Source: Cryobacterium cryoconiti
GTDB taxonomy: Bacteria > Actinomycetota > Actinomycetes > Actinomycetales > Microbacteriaceae
Length of the DNA stretch: 64,000 nt
Direction: 5' to 3'
Assembly: GCF_004403065.1 (NCBI RefSeq)
Contig: NZ_SOHA01000005.1
Location: 354,352-418,351 of the forward strand
Part shown: one piece after another, positions 1 to 9,839 of the stretch
Layout: each line of letters begins with the position of its first letter
How positions within the stretch are numbered: position 1 is the stretch's first letter
Program-made: the position numbers and the translations under genes
The notes under the pieces: model-generated
Database searches by the model: none
Told to the model about the DNA's origin: nothing
Seen by the model: the letters and a program-made list of their open reading frames with translations, nothing else

Positions 1-14
1 GATGACATAGCAAA

Positions 15-44
15 AGCCGCACGCAATCAGATTGCCGTGCGGCT
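15..44. terminator. Strong stem-loop at the left edge of the window
   Basis: AGCCGCAC (15-22) pairs with GTGCGGCT (37-44), and an inner GCAAT/ATTGC stem closes on a CAG loop with one bulged base. A run of four A lies on the left side, so T residues follow the hairpin on the minus strand. It probably ends transcription of the gene just left of the window, of the leftward gene at 133-369, or both. The bases before it do not reveal which gene ends here. Confidence 0.55.
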
Positions 45-81
45 GACCCTTCCGACAGAGTAACGGGCCGAACCCCGAACA

Positions 82-109
82 GTGTGGGGCAGCCGTGGCT
101 GCCCCACAC
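82..109. terminator. Perfect 13-bp inverted repeat
   Basis: GTGTGGGGCAGCC (82-94) is perfectly complementary to GGCTGCCCCACAC (97-109) with almost no loop. It begins 23 bases beyond the stop of the leftward gene at 133, where a terminator is expected. No T-run follows on either strand, so it could instead be an RNA-stabilising hairpin. Confidence 0.5.
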
Positions 110-132
110 CCTCACGCGGTGAAGAGCTTCAA

Positions 133-369
133 CTAGGAGCGCTGGTCCTCGAGGAGGCGGCTCGACTCGTCGTGCCAGCTTTCGGCGATGGCGGCGAGCT
201 TCTCCTGATGCTTGCGGCCGTGGTGCGCACAGAACAGCAACTCGCTGTTGTTCACCACGACACGGATGTAGGCCTGAGCGCCACAAGCGTCGCAGCGGTC
301 TGCCGCGGTGAGCTGGTGCGGCGCCTTCTCTTGGTCGATGGCACCATTTTCGGTTGCGATCTGGGACAT
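133..369 (-). CDS. Small Cys/His-containing protein (DUF7455-like)
   Basis: A 78-residue protein. The core reads DRCDACGAQAYIRVVV followed by LLFCAHHGRKH, giving two CxxC/CxxH-like pairs that could bind a metal as a small zinc ribbon. This layout resembles the DUF7455 family, found in many actinobacteria next to the primary sigma factor and parE; its function is unknown. The ATG at 369 was chosen over an in-frame start at 405 because GGAGGAGG lies 5-12 bases before it. The gene diverges from parE. A tandem 10-bp repeat lies just upstream. The family assignment rests on recall of sequence pattern and context. Confidence 0.75.
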   Translation of the reverse strand: MSQIATENGAIDQEKAPHQLTAADRCDACGAQAYIRVVVNNSELLFCAHHGRKHQEKLAAIAESWHDESSRLLEDQRS

Positions 370-385
370 GGTTTCCTCCTCCAGA

Positions 386-405
386 CTGATACCAACTGAT
401 ACCAA
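386..405. repeat. Tandem 10-bp repeat in the divergent promoter region
   Basis: CTGATACCAA occurs twice head to tail (386-395 and 396-405), 17 bases upstream of the leftward start at 369. It sits where the promoter or 5' leader of that gene must be, so it may be a two-site operator. No regulator can be named. Confidence 0.5.
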
Positions 406-541
406 TTTAACCTGAACTCAATGTAAACACGGTCCGCCCCCGTTATCGAGTCGGTTGCAGGCTATTTCGCTCACCGCGTAGCGCTCTTCGCTCGAGTGTC
501 GGTGAGAGAGCGCGGCCCGGCGATCGGTATCCTTGACCGTT

Positions 542-2623
542 GTGAGTTCTTCTGATTATTCTGCCCGCCATCTGTCGGTCCTCGAAGGCCTGGAAGCGGT
601 TCGCAAACGCCCGGGCATGTATATCGGATCCACCGATTCACGCGGTCTGATGCATTGCCTGTGGGAGATCATCGACAACTCGGTCGACGAGGCACTGGGC
701 GGCTTCGGCAGCAGCATCGATATCGTCCTGCACCCGGACGAGAGCGTTGAAGTGCGGGATACCGCCCGTGGCGTACCGGTTGACATCGAGCCGAAGACCG
801 GTCTCACCGGTGTCGAGGTCGTCTTCACCAAACTGCACGCCGGTGGAAAGTTCGGCAGCGGATCGTATGCAGCGTCCGGCGGACTGCACGGCGTCGGCGC
901 TTCCGTGGTCAACGCCCTGTCGGAGCGTCTCGACGTGGAGGTCGACCGCGATGGCAAGACGTGGGCCATGTCGTTCCACCGCGGTGAACCGGGTATTTTC
1001 ACCGACGTGGGAGAGAAGAGCCCCGATGCACCGTTCACACCCTTTGAGAAGCAGAGCGAACTGCGGGTCATCGGCAAGGTGAAACGCGGCGTGACGGGGA
1101 CCCGGGTGCGGTACTGGGCTGACCGCCAGATCTTCACCAAGGGGGCCGCCTTCCAAACCGAGGAGCTACTCGCGCGGGCCCGTCAAACGGCATTCCTGGT
1201 GCCCGGCCTGACCATCGAGATTTCCGACCGGCGCACCGACGTCGCCGTCCTGGAATCCTTCACCTTTGAGGGCGGGATCTCAGAATTCGTCGACCATCTC
1301 GCGACCGACACCCCGATCACCGATACGTGGCGCCTGACTGGGAACGGATCCTTCTCGGAGACCGTTCCTGTTCTGACCAGCACAGGTGCCATGGTTCCGA
1401 CCGAGTTGGTCCGGGATTGCGCCGTGGACATCGCCCTTCGCTGGGGCACCGGCTACGACACTGTCATTCGCAGTTTCGTGAACATCATTGCGACGCCCAA
1501 GGGCGGTACCCACCAGGCCGGTTTCGATGCCGGCCTGCTTAAATTCCTGCGCGGCCAGGTCGAATTGAACGCCCGTCGCCTCAAAATGGGGTCCGACAAG
1601 CTGGAGAAGGATGATGTGATGGCCGGCCTGACTGCCGTCCTGACCGTTCGCCTGCCCGAGCCGCAGTTCGAGGGCCAGACCAAGGAGGTCCTCGGCACTC
1701 CTGCTGTCCGTGCGATCGTCGCCAACGTCGTGGCTCAAGCCATGAATGAGCGTTTCGTGTCGACGAAGCGAGACGACAAGGCGCAGTCCGCAGTGGTGCT
1801 CGACAAAATCGTGGCCGAGATGAAGTCCCGTATCTCCGCACGGGCACACAAGGAGACCCAGCGGCGCAAGAATGCCCTGGAGAGCTCCTCTCTGCCTGCC
1901 AAGCTGGTCGATTGCCGCAGTAACGACGTCTCCACGAGTGAACTCTTCATCGTCGAGGGCGATTCCGCTCTGGGGACGGCGAAGCTTGCCCGCGACAGCG
2001 AGCACCAGGCGCTGCTTCCGATTCGGGGCAAGATCTTGAACGTGCAGAAGGCATCTGTGGCCGACATGCTCTCGAATCTGGAGTGTGCGTCCATCATTCA
2101 GGTGATCGGGGCCGGATCCGGCCGAAGCTTTGACCTGTCTGCTGCACGGTATGGCAAGGTCATCATCATGAGCGACGCGGACGTCGACGGCGCGCACATC
2201 CGTACGCTTCTGCTCACGCTGTTCTTCCGCTACATGCGCCCGATGATCACCGAGGGACGTGTCTTCGCGGCTGTGCCGCCGCTCCACAGGGTCGTGGTGA
2301 TGCATCCCGGCACCAAGCCCAACGAGACCATCTACACGTATACGGAGCAGGAACTGCAGGCCGTGCTGGCCGGCCTCAAGAAGAGCGGCAAGCGCTACCA
2401 GGATCCGATCCAGCGGTACAAGGGTCTGGGCGAGATGGACGCAGATCAGTTAGCGACGACGACCATGGAGCGCGCGCACCGCACGCTCCGCCGCGTCCGG
2501 GTCGCCGACGCCGAGATGGCGGGCAACGTGTTCGAACTCCTGATGGGCAATGATGTCGCGCCTCGCAAGGAGTTCATCATCGAAAGCTCTGACAAGCTCA
2601 GTCGCGAGCGCATCGACGTGTGA
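542..2623 (+). CDS. parE: DNA topoisomerase IV subunit B (ParE)
   Basis: ATPase subunit of the type IIA topoisomerase that decatenates daughter chromosomes; partner of ParC at 3376-5859. The GHKL ATPase domain shows EIIDNSVDEALGG and GGLHGVGASVVNALS. The TOPRIM domain shows ELFIVEGDSALGTAK and IIMSDADVDGAHIRTLLLT, followed by YKGLGEMDADQL. At 693 residues it has normal ParE/GyrB length without insertions. GTG 542 is preferred to TTG 533 because TATCCT at 528-533 looks like a -10 hexamer 8 bases before the GTG, implying a leaderless message. One oddity: the ATPase G1 box reads DTARG instead of the usual DxGxG. ParE rather than GyrB is inferred from pairing with ParC and the absence of the recF-gyrB context. 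Confidence 0.93.
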   Translation: MSSSDYSARHLSVLEGLEAVRKRPGMYIGSTDSRGLMHCLWEIIDNSVDEALGGFGSSIDIVLHPDESVEVRDTARGVPVDIEPKTGLTGVEVVFTKLHAGGKFGSGSYAASGGLHGVGASVVNALSERLDVEVDRDGKTWAMSFHRGEPGIFTDVGEKSPDAPFTPFEKQSELRVIGKVKRGVTGTRVRYWADRQIFTKGAAFQTEELLARARQTAFLVPGLTIEISDRRTDVAVLESFTFEGGISEFVDHLATDTPITDTWRLTGNGSFSETVPVLTSTGAMVPTELVRDCAVDIALRWGTGYDTVIRSFVNIIATPKGGTHQAGFDAGLLKFLRGQVELNARRLKMGSDKLEKDDVMAGLTAVLTVRLPEPQFEGQTKEVLGTPAVRAIVANVVAQAMNERFVSTKRDDKAQSAVVLDKIVAEMKSRISARAHKETQRRKNALESSSLPAKLVDCRSNDVSTSELFIVEGDSALGTAKLARDSEHQALLPIRGKILNVQKASVADMLSNLECASIIQVIGAGSGRSFDLSAARYGKVIIMSDADVDGAHIRTLLLTLFFRYMRPMITEGRVFAAVPPLHRVVVMHPGTKPNETIYTYTEQELQAVLAGLKKSGKRYQDPIQRYKGLGEMDADQLATTTMERAHRTLRRVRVADAEMAGNVFELLMGNDVAPRKEFIIESSDKLSRERIDV

Positions 2624-2639
2624 CTTCCGGATCGAGCGC

Positions 2640-3338
2640 CTAAACGTGGAACGACGTGCTCGGCAGGTCGCGTTCACCGGTGACGATGGCAGCCACGATG
2701 CGTTCCGCGACGGCGGCCGGGCGGTAACCGGTCGGCAGGCGCGGTGCCGTGCCCGCAATCGGGTGAGTCGACAGATCCGTTTCGGTGTGGCCGGGCCTGG
2801 CGTCGAGAAGGCGGATGCCGCTGCGGCGTAGTTCTCGACCTGCGGCCTGTCCGAACGCCGCGACGGCGGCCTTCGACGCGGAGTAGGCGGCCAGGTTCGC
2901 GGTGGGGCTTTCGCTGACGACCCCGCTGAGGGTGAGTACGAAGGGTTCGCGGCCCTGCTCGGCGGATTCGGTCAGGGCCGCCCGGGCGGCCCGGAGCAGG
3001 CGGATGGGGGCGAGGGTGTTCAGGGTGAACAATTCGCTCAGGGTTTCGTCGGTCACCTCGAGTGCGGGTCCGAAGGCGACGACGCCCGAGGCGTTGACGA
3101 TACCGTCGAGCCGGCCGTTCACTCTGACCGCCTCGGCGATGAGAGCGGTGATGGCCGCGGGGTCCGTCAGATCGGCGGCAATCGCCGTTCCCGGGACCGA
3201 CAGGGCGTCGAGCTTGGCCTGGCTGCGACCGCTGAGGATGAGGCGAGCGCCGCTGTCCGCCAGGAGCCTGGCGATCTCACGTCCGAGTCCGCCGGAGGCA
3301 CCGAGGACAAGAATGGCCGAATCTGCGAGGTGTGTCAT
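2640..3338 (-). CDS. Short-chain dehydrogenase/reductase (SDR) family oxidoreductase
   Basis: A 232-residue classical-type SDR. The N-terminus carries the Rossmann nucleotide-binding glycine motif LGASGGLGREIARLL, and the active-site YSASK (Tyr-x3-Lys) lies in the second half. Residues RS after the second strand suggest NADP(H) preference, which is inference. It sits between parE and parC on the minus strand, 37 bases downstream of the parC stop, so it may be read from the parC transcript, but there is no functional link. The substrate cannot be deduced. Confidence 0.85.
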   Translation of the reverse strand: MTHLADSAILVLGASGGLGREIARLLADSGARLILSGRSQAKLDALSVPGTAIAADLTDPAAITALIAEAVRVNGRLDGIVNASGVVAFGPALEVTDETLSELFTLNTLAPIRLLRAARAALTESAEQGREPFVLTLSGVVSESPTANLAAYSASKAAVAAFGQAAGRELRRSGIRLLDARPGHTETDLSTHPIAGTAPRLPTGYRPAAVAERIVAAIVTGERDLPSTSFHV

Positions 3339-3375
3339 TCGGCCACCCTAGCCCACGAATCTGCCCGGCTCAGAG

Positions 3376-5859
3376 TCAGGCGATCTGGGAACCGATGGTG
3401 CCGATCACCGAGTCGAGCATGGCCCCTGAGGCGTCGCGCCGGGAGCCGGATTCGGGCAGCGAACGCGGAGTACCGTCCGCCCCGACCGCGCGGGCGGGCA
3501 GTGGGCCCACCCAGGCGATCGAGACTATGTCTTCGCCTTTCAGGAAACGGTGGGACCGCACTCCGCCGGTTCCTCGCCCCTTCGCCGGGTATTCAGTGAA
3601 GTCGGAAACCTTGGCGCTACCGGGGTCCGTCCCGGGAAGGGTGTGACTGCCCGTGGCCACAGTGGCTACCACCAGGGACGTCTCGCTGGACGAGGGCACA
3701 CTGGTGAAGTAGACCACATGGGCATCGGGGGAGAGTTTGATGCCGGCCATTCCGCCGGCTGTGCGGCCCTGGGAACGCACGGAACCGGCAGGGAAACGCA
3801 GCAGCTGGGAATCCGAGGCGATGAAGACGAGTTCATCGTCTTCAGCACCTTGAATCGCACCCACGACCACGTCTCTGGGCTTCAGCCCGATGATTTCGAA
3901 ATCGGGTTTGTTGGCCCAGTCGCCGGCGGTGACCCGCTTGACAATGCCTTGGCGGGTGCCGAGGGCGATCGACCGGTCGGAATCGAGGGCGACGAGCGCG
4001 AGAACCTTCTCCGCCTTGTTGGGAAGCGACAAATAGTCGCCTACGCCCACGCCGGCGGCAAGTTGGATGGACGTCGGCGGCATCACGGGCAGGTCGACGG
4101 GGGAGAAGCGGATGAGCCGGCCCAGGCTGGTGACCGCACCGATTTCGGTGCGGCTGGTGGTGTCCAGAACGGATAGGACAGCGTCATGCTTGCTGCGACG
4201 CTGCGCCGGCGTGATCCTCTCGGGCAGATCTGCACTGTCGGCCGGCAGGTCCACCCGGGCGATCTTTCCGGTTGTGCTGAGGTAGACCCTGGTGGGTGTG
4301 TCTGTCACCTCGAGGATGGCCGCCTTCCGCTTGGCGGCGGCGCTGTTCGCACCCGCAATGCTCGGCTTGGCCTCGGTCAGCAGCGTCCGCCGGGGTGTTC
4401 CGAATCGCTCGGCTGTCGAGGCGAGTTCGTCGGACACCAGGGTGCGGATGGCCGCTTTGCTGCCCAGCAGCTTTTCCAGGGCAGCGATCTCAGCCAGCAA
4501 CTGGTCGCGTTCTGTCTCGAGTTCGATCCGGGAGAAGCGGGTCAGGCGACGAAGCCGAAGCTCGAGGATGTACTCGGCCTGGATCTGGCTGAGGTCGAAG
4601 ACGTCGATAAGCCGGGTCCGCGCCTGCTCGCTGTCGTCGCTGGCGCGGATGACCTGGATGACCTCGTCGATGTCGAGGATGGCGACCAGCAGCCCCTCGA
4701 CCAGGTGCAGGCGCTCCTTGCGCCGGGCGAGTCGGTAGGCCGATCGCCGGGTGACGACCTCGATACGGTGCCCGATGTAGACGAGGAGCAGTTCCCGGAG
4801 ACCCAACGTTTGAGGACCGCCGTCGACGAGCGCGACGGCATTGATATTGAAGGAGTCTTCGAGCGGTGTGTATCGGTAGAGCTGTTCGAGGACGGCTTCC
4901 GGGCTGAAACCGGTCTTGATGCCGATGACGAGACGGAGCCCCTTGGTGCGGTCGGTCAGGTCGGTGACGTCGGAAATCCCGCTCAGCTTCTTCGACGTGA
5001 CGCCGTCCTTGATCTTCTCGATGACCCGCTCCGGTCCGACCAGATAGGGGAGTTCGGTGACCACGAGACCTGCCTTGCGGGCGGTGATCGCCTCGACGGT
5101 TACGCGCGCCCGGGTCTTGAAGCTCCCTCGGCCGGTCGCATACGCGTCTTTGATCCCCGCCAGCCCGACGATCGTGCCACCGGTGGGCAGGTCGGGACCC
5201 GGGACGAACTCCATCAGGTCGTCCAGGGTCGCATTGGGGTGGGCCAGCAGGTGCCGGGCAGCGCCGACGACCTCGATCAGATTGTGCGGGGCCATATTCG
5301 TGGCCATGCCCACGGCGATTCCGCTTGCGCCGTTGACCAGCAGATTGGGGTACGCCGCCGGGAGGACATCCGGTTGGGTGAGCTGGTTGTCGTAGTTGGG
5401 CACGAAATCGACGACGTCCTCGTCGAGGTTCTCCGTCATGGCGAGGGCCGGTGCGGCCAGCCGCGCCTCGGTGTACCGCGGGGCGGCCGGACCGTCGTCG
5501 AGCGAGCCGAAGTTGCCGTGCCCGTCGATCAGCGGAACCCTCAGCGTGAACGCCTGCGCCATGCGGACCAGCGCATCGTAGATGGCCGTGTCGCCGTGGG
5601 GATGCAGCTTGCCCATGACTTCGCCCACCACCCGAGCCGACTTCACGTGCCCGCGATCGGGACGCAGCCCCATTTCGCTCATCTGGTAGAGGATGCGCCG
5701 CTGCACCGGCTTGAGCCCGTCGCGGGCGTCCGGAAGGGCACGGGAGTAGATGACCGAGTAGGCGTACTCGAGGAACGAGCCTTGCATCTCGGTCGAGACA
5801 TCGACGTCCTCGATGCGTTCGGTGAACGTGGCGGGCGGAGTGCTGTCTGAACGGCTCAT
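3376..5859 (-). CDS. parC: DNA topoisomerase IV subunit A (ParC)
   Basis: DNA-cleaving subunit of topoisomerase IV, 827 residues. The breakage-reunion domain begins with [20 protein letters not shown]. The catalytic tyrosine is in [10 protein letters not shown] (about residue 129), and the quinolone-resistance region reads [17 protein letters not shown] with Thr at the position of E. coli GyrA Ser83. The C-terminal part contains degenerate beta-propeller blade repeats but no GyrA box (QRRGGKG-like) is visible, which fits ParC rather than GyrA. ATG 5859 is preferred to an upstream GTG at 5892 because the conserved region starts soon after it. The gene diverges from the phosphodiesterase at 5950. 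Confidence 0.92.
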   Translation of the reverse strand: MSRSDSTPPATFTERIEDVDVSTEMQGSFLEYAYSVIYSRALPDARDGLKPVQRRILYQMSEMGLRPDRGHVKSARVVGEVMGKLHPHGDTAIYDALVRMAQAFTLRVPLIDGHGNFGSLDDGPAAPRYTEARLAAPALAMTENLDEDVVDFVPNYDNQLTQPDVLPAAYPNLLVNGASGIAVGMATNMAPHNLIEVVGAARHLLAHPNATLDDLMEFVPGPDLPTGGTIVGLAGIKDAYATGRGSFKTRARVTVEAITARKAGLVVTELPYLVGPERVIEKIKDGVTSKKLSGISDVTDLTDRTKGLRLVIGIKTGFSPEAVLEQLYRYTPLEDSFNINAVALVDGGPQTLGLRELLLVYIGHRIEVVTRRSAYRLARRKERLHLVEGLLVAILDIDEVIQVIRASDDSEQARTRLIDVFDLSQIQAEYILELRLRRLTRFSRIELETERDQLLAEIAALEKLLGSKAAIRTLVSDELASTAERFGTPRRTLLTEAKPSIAGANSAAAKRKAAILEVTDTPTRVYLSTTGKIARVDLPADSADLPERITPAQRRSKHDAVLSVLDTTSRTEIGAVTSLGRLIRFSPVDLPVMPPTSIQLAAGVGVGDYLSLPNKAEKVLALVALDSDRSIALGTRQGIVKRVTAGDWANKPDFEIIGLKPRDVVVGAIQGAEDDELVFIASDSQLLRFPAGSVRSQGRTAGGMAGIKLSPDAHVVYFTSVPSSSETSLVVATVATGSHTLPGTDPGSAKVSDFTEYPAKGRGTGGVRSHRFLKGEDIVSIAWVGPLPARAVGADGTPRSLPESGSRRDASGAMLDSVIGTIGSQIA

Positions 5860-5949
5860 TCGTGAATTCTGCTGAGGCGCGCGTTGCGGCACACGCGCTG
5901 TCGGGTAGGCGCTGATCGATTCGGCCGGGTCTATGTCAGACTTGGCGCG

Positions 5950-7095
5950 ATGCCCTCCATGCTACCGGCCCGCCAATTCAGCACCCTGCGCCTTGCCGAT
6001 GTCCTCTCAAGTTCCCTCTCGTCGATCCAGGGTCTCCCGAACACCCTGGGCCTCGGCCCGGCGAACAGGGCGGTCGTCGTTCTGGCGGACGGCCTCGGCG
6101 TCAGCGCCCTCCGTGCTCGGGCCGGCCACGCCCGGTTCCTGAATTCGCTGCTGACCAAAACCAGCGTCGTCGATGGCGTCTTTCCGTCCACCACGGCCGC
6201 AGGGATCACAACCCTCACGACGGGAGTCGAACCTGGGCGGCACGGTCTCGTCGGCTACCGGGTGCTGGACGCAGAGCGGGACCGCGTCGTCAACCAGCTG
6301 ACCGGCTGGGATTCGGACATGCGCCCGGAGCTCTGGCAGCGCACACGAACGGTCTTCGAACAGGCCGCGGATGCCGGCGTCCCCGGTTTCGCAATCGGCC
6401 CACGCCGCTACGCCGCCTCGGGCTTCACCCAGGCGGCACTCCGTGGTGCGCGCTACGTTTCCGCTGAGAGCGTCTCCGACCGGTTCGCCGCCGCACGGCA
6501 CCTGCTGGACACCGAGCCGCGTGCTTTGGTCTATCTCTACGTCCCGGAGTTGGATGTGGCCGCGCACGCGCACGGTTGGGAGTCCGACCGCTGGCTCGCC
6601 GCCCTGGAGTCCCTTGACGCCGCGGCCGGACGGTTCGCAGGCGGGCTGCGAAGCGACGAGGGGCTGCTGCTCACGGCCGACCACGGCATCATCGACGTCC
6701 CGGCGACCAGACATGTGCTCTTCGACACTGTGCCGACGCTCGTCGACGGAGTCCGCCACATCGGTGGGGACCCTCGGTGCCTGCACCTGTACCTTGAGCC
6801 CGACTGCGGCGCCGACGTCGCTGACGACCTTGCCACCGCGTGGCGCGAGGTCGAGGGCCACCGGTCCTGGGTGTTCACGCGCGCGGAAGCGGTCGAGGCA
6901 GGGCTGTTCGGGACCGTCGACCCTGAGGTGCTGCCACGAATCGGCGACGTCATCGTCGCCGCGCGCAAATCGATCGCCTACTACGACTCCCGGGAACCGA
7001 ACCAGTCCGCCCGATCGATGGTCGGTCAACACGGATCGCTGACCGACGAGGAGCTGCGTGTGCCGCTGATCCGTTGCGGGGCCTACAACCTTTAA
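5950..7095 (+). CDS. Alkaline phosphatase superfamily phosphodiesterase/nucleotide pyrophosphatase
   Basis: A 381-residue cytosolic hydrolase of the type I phosphodiesterase/nucleotide pyrophosphatase group. Metal-binding Asp lies in VLADGLG (about 47), the nucleophile threonine in [16 protein letters not shown] (about 81-82), and later metal ligands in [13 protein letters not shown] and [13 protein letters not shown] 5950 is preferred over upstream in-frame starts because homology-like sequence begins there. Such genes often lie next to parC/gyrA in Micrococcales. The natural substrate is unknown. Transcribed divergently from parC and convergent with the DUF3043 gene. Confidence 0.85.
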   Translation: MPSMLPARQFSTLRLADVLSSSLSSIQGLPNTLGLGPANRAVVVLADGLGVSALRARAGHARFLNSLLTKTSVVDGVFPSTTAAGITTLTTGVEPGRHGLVGYRVLDAERDRVVNQLTGWDSDMRPELWQRTRTVFEQAADAGVPGFAIGPRRYAASGFTQAALRGARYVSAESVSDRFAAARHLLDTEPRALVYLYVPELDVAAHAHGWESDRWLAALESLDAAAGRFAGGLRSDEGLLLTADHGIIDVPATRHVLFDTVPTLVDGVRHIGGDPRCLHLYLEPDCGADVADDLATAWREVEGHRSWVFTRAEAVEAGLFGTVDPEVLPRIGDVIVAARKSIAYYDSREPNQSARSMVGQHGSLTDEELRVPLIRCGAYNL

Positions 7096-7113
7096 CGCCC
7101 TGCGCCGGCGGGA

Positions 7114-7710
7114 TCAGGCCGGGTACTGGCCGCGCTTGACCTGCGGCTTCGGCAAGCGCATGGGGCGCAGCTGCAGTGCCCGCATGGCTGCGTACCAGCG
7201 CACCCGTTCCACCTTGCCGGCTCCGAACTTGGCGGTCAGCTTGCGGGTGACCGTGAAGCCGAGGATGACGCTGTCGACCACGGCAACGAGAAAGAACGCC
7301 CACAGGGCGAGGATGCCGTAGGTCTGTACCGACGGGTCGGGAAAGAATGTCAGCAGGATCACCAGGAACATCACGGGGATCATGAACTCACCCACGTTGA
7401 ACCGCGCATCGACGTAGTCGCGCACGTACCGCTTCTGCGGCCCACGTTCACGAACCGGGAGGTACTTCTCATCGCCGGCGGCCATGCCGACGCGTGCGCG
7501 GTCGCGAGCTTCGGCAGCCTTGCCTCTGGCCTGCTTGGCAGCAAGCTTGCGGTCGTCCGGAACGAGGGGACGCTTGTTCAGCGCCTCCTGCTGTTTGCGG
7601 CTGGGCGTCGCCTGTCCTTTTCCGGCAGGCTGAACGGCCGCCAGGCGAGACTTGGTCTCCTCCGGGGTCTCCATGGATGGTTGTGCGTCTGGGTTCACAG
7701 GCTTAGCCAC
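7114..7710 (-). CDS. DUF3043 family membrane protein
   Basis: A 198-residue actinobacterial protein of unknown role. A charged, low-complexity N-terminal half (many K, R, E, A) precedes two hydrophobic segments (MIPVMFLVILLTFF and YGILALWAFFLVAVVDSVIL) and a basic C-terminus with RMRALQLRPMRLPKPQVKRG-like composition. GTG 7710 was chosen because AAGGAA stands 5 bases before it; a TTG at 7725 is the alternative. Divergent from the dipeptidase gene. The family assignment is from the characteristic central RDYVDARFNVGEFMIP stretch. Confidence 0.85.
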   Translation of the reverse strand: MAKPVNPDAQPSMETPEETKSRLAAVQPAGKGQATPSRKQQEALNKRPLVPDDRKLAAKQARGKAAEARDRARVGMAAGDEKYLPVRERGPQKRYVRDYVDARFNVGEFMIPVMFLVILLTFFPDPSVQTYGILALWAFFLVAVVDSVILGFTVTRKLTAKFGAGKVERVRWYAAMRALQLRPMRLPKPQVKRGQYPA

Positions 7711-7747
7711 ATCAGTTCCTTGCAATTGGTTGGCTTAAGATTACCCG

Positions 7748-9169
7748 ATGACCGATATTCGAGAAACAGAGCCCGCGGCAATCACTCCGGCTGCCCAGGA
7801 ACTTCGCGCCGCCGTCGAGGGGGGCCTGCCGACGACACTTGCGGACCTGTGCGCGCTGGTGCGGATTCCGTCCGTTTCCTGGGACGCCTTCGATGCCGAT
7901 CAGGTTGCCCGTAGCGCGGATGCCGTCGCGAATCTGGTGCGCGGTCTCGGTGTGTTCGACTCGGTGGAGATCAAGGCGGCCGGGATCCCGGGCGGGGCCG
8001 AACTCGGTCACCCCGCGGTACTCGCAACCCGAGCGGCCCGCCGTGGACGCCCGACGGTTCTTCTTTATGCGCATCACGACGTCCAGCCTCCCGGCCAGGA
8101 CGAAGATTGGGAATCGAACCCGTTCGAACCGACCATTCGCGGCGACCGCCTCTATGGTCGCGGTGCTGCCGACGACAAGGCCGGCGTCATGGCCCACATC
8201 GCCGCGATCCGCGCGCTGGTCGAAGCGGAAGGGCCGGATTTCGACCTGGGCCTCGCCCTCTTCATCGAGGGAGAAGAGGAGTTCGGCAGTCGTTCATTCT
8301 CCACCTTCCTCGAAGAGAACCAGGAGGCTCTTCGCGCTGACGCCATCGTCGTGGCGGACTCGAACAATTGGGACGTATCCACCCCCGCGCTCACCACGGC
8401 TCTTCGCGGCAACGTCACTTTCCGCCTCACGGTGCGCACGCTCGACCACGCGTCGCACTCCGGCATGTTCGGGGGAGCGGTTCCGGATGCCATGATGGCG
8501 ACCGTCCGCCTGCTGTCCTCGCTCTACGCCGAGGACGGATCGGTCGCCGTGACCGGGCTGACAAGCATCGACGTCCCCACGCCCGACTACTCCGTCGGGC
8601 AGCTTCGCCTGGAGACGGGCCTTACAGCGGGCGTCAGCCCGATCGGCCACGGCACGGTCCTCAGCCGGATCTGGTCTCAGCCTGCCATCACCGTCACGGG
8701 TATTGACGCGCCATCCGTGGCCAACGCCTCGAACACGCTCACCCCGGTCGTCACCGTTCGAATCAGCACCCGCGTCGCACCGGGCCAGCCGGCGGCTGAG
8801 GCCTACCTGGCCCTTCAGGCACACCTTCTCGCACACGCGCCCTTCGGCGCCCGTGTCGACATCGACGATGTCGACACGGGGGAGGCCTTCCTGGTCGATA
8901 CGGAGGGCTGGGCCGTGGCCGAGACCCGCAGCGCCATGGCTGAGGCCTGGGGGGTCGAGCCGGTGGACATCGGAGTGGGTGGGTCGATTCCGTTCATCGC
9001 GGACCTGGTCCGGGTTTTCCCCGATGCTCAGATCCTGGTCACCGGCGTTGAAGATCCAGATTCCCGTGCGCACAGCCCCAACGAATCGCTACATCTCGGA
9101 GTATTCAAGCGGGCCATTCTCAGCGAAGCCTTCCTGCTCGCGCGTTTGAACCGGCGTTCAGAGAGCTGA
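7748..9169 (+). CDS. M20 family metallopeptidase (dipeptidase)
   Basis: A 473-residue zinc dipeptidase-like enzyme. Metal ligands and catalytic residues are visible in YAHHDVQPPG (109-118), YGRGAADDKAGVMAH, FIEGEEEFGSRSF and the C-terminal SRAHSPNESLH. The lid/dimerisation insertion lies between. Its length and motifs match the PepV/CPG2-like dipeptidase group. A -10-like TAAGAT at 7736-7741 ends 6 bases before the ATG, so the mRNA is probably leaderless. It does not share an operon with the downstream Fe-S carrier, from which it is separated by about 140 bases. Confidence 0.88.
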   Translation: MTDIRETEPAAITPAAQELRAAVEGGLPTTLADLCALVRIPSVSWDAFDADQVARSADAVANLVRGLGVFDSVEIKAAGIPGGAELGHPAVLATRAARRGRPTVLLYAHHDVQPPGQDEDWESNPFEPTIRGDRLYGRGAADDKAGVMAHIAAIRALVEAEGPDFDLGLALFIEGEEEFGSRSFSTFLEENQEALRADAIVVADSNNWDVSTPALTTALRGNVTFRLTVRTLDHASHSGMFGGAVPDAMMATVRLLSSLYAEDGSVAVTGLTSIDVPTPDYSVGQLRLETGLTAGVSPIGHGTVLSRIWSQPAITVTGIDAPSVANASNTLTPVVTVRISTRVAPGQPAAEAYLALQAHLLAHAPFGARVDIDDVDTGEAFLVDTEGWAVAETRSAMAEAWGVEPVDIGVGGSIPFIADLVRVFPDAQILVTGVEDPDSRAHSPNESLHLGVFKRAILSEAFLLARLNRRSES

Positions 9170-9306
9170 CAACCGCCAACGAACGATCGCAGGGAATGCA
9201 GGGGGTGCATTCCCGGTTGTGCTCGGTAGAATTCCCCGGGGAATCCACCGGTGATGTGGTCGCAGAAACGGACCGAGCGAGCACCCGACGAACAATGAGG
9301 AGCACC

Positions 9307-9663
9307 ATGACCGACACAGCAGCCACCAGCACCGCCGCCCATGGCGTTGGTCTGAGTGCCACCGCCGCCGACAAGGTGCGGAGCCTTCTCGCCCAGGAGG
9401 GCCGCGAGGACCTCCGACTTCGCGTCGCCGTTCAGCCCGGCGGTTGTTCCGGCCTGATCTACCAGCTTTACTTCGACGAGCGCGTCCTGGACGGGGACGC
9501 TCTCGTCGACTTCGACGGTGTCGAGGTCATCGTCGACAAGATGAGCGTGCCCTACCTCGATGGGGCGTCCATTGATTTCGAGGACACCATCCAGAAGCAG
9601 GGGTTCACCATCGACAACCCCAACGCGGGCGGCAGCTGCGCGTGCGGAGATTCGTTCAGCTAA
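9307..9663 (+). CDS. A-type iron-sulfur cluster carrier (HesB/IscA/ErpA family)
   Basis: A 118-residue protein that receives and passes on Fe-S clusters. Three conserved cysteines are present: one in VQPGGCSGLIYQL and two in the C-terminal GGSCACGDSFS. ATG 9307 was chosen because GAGGAG lies just before it. It lies immediately upstream of the cytochrome oxidase genes, a common actinobacterial arrangement, where it may serve the Rieske protein and other Fe-S enzymes. The precise subtype (IscA, ErpA or SufA) cannot be settled from sequence alone. Confidence 0.92.
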   Translation: MTDTAATSTAAHGVGLSATAADKVRSLLAQEGREDLRLRVAVQPGGCSGLIYQLYFDERVLDGDALVDFDGVEVIVDKMSVPYLDGASIDFEDTIQKQGFTIDNPNAGGSCACGDSFS

Positions 9664-9839
9664 TCCGCGCGGGCCGATTCACCGGCACGCCAATTCCCTC
9701 AGAAACTGTGACTGGCGGCGAATTCGTTACCTTCACCGGCACGTTCCTGCACAACGGAACGCGTCCGTCGCAGTAGGCTGGGAATCTATAAAAGCACTTC
9801 CAGCGAAGTGTGTCGTCGAGTCCCACCGAAAGGTTACTG

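Noticed and set aside
1-63. Open frame from the window edge to TAA at 61-63
   Set aside because: Twenty codons that run through a strong hairpin; more likely untranslated sequence after an upstream gene than a gene end.
4186-5850. 554-codon open frame antisense to parC
   Set aside because: Shadow of a well-conserved gene; no recognisable motif and unnatural amino acid composition.
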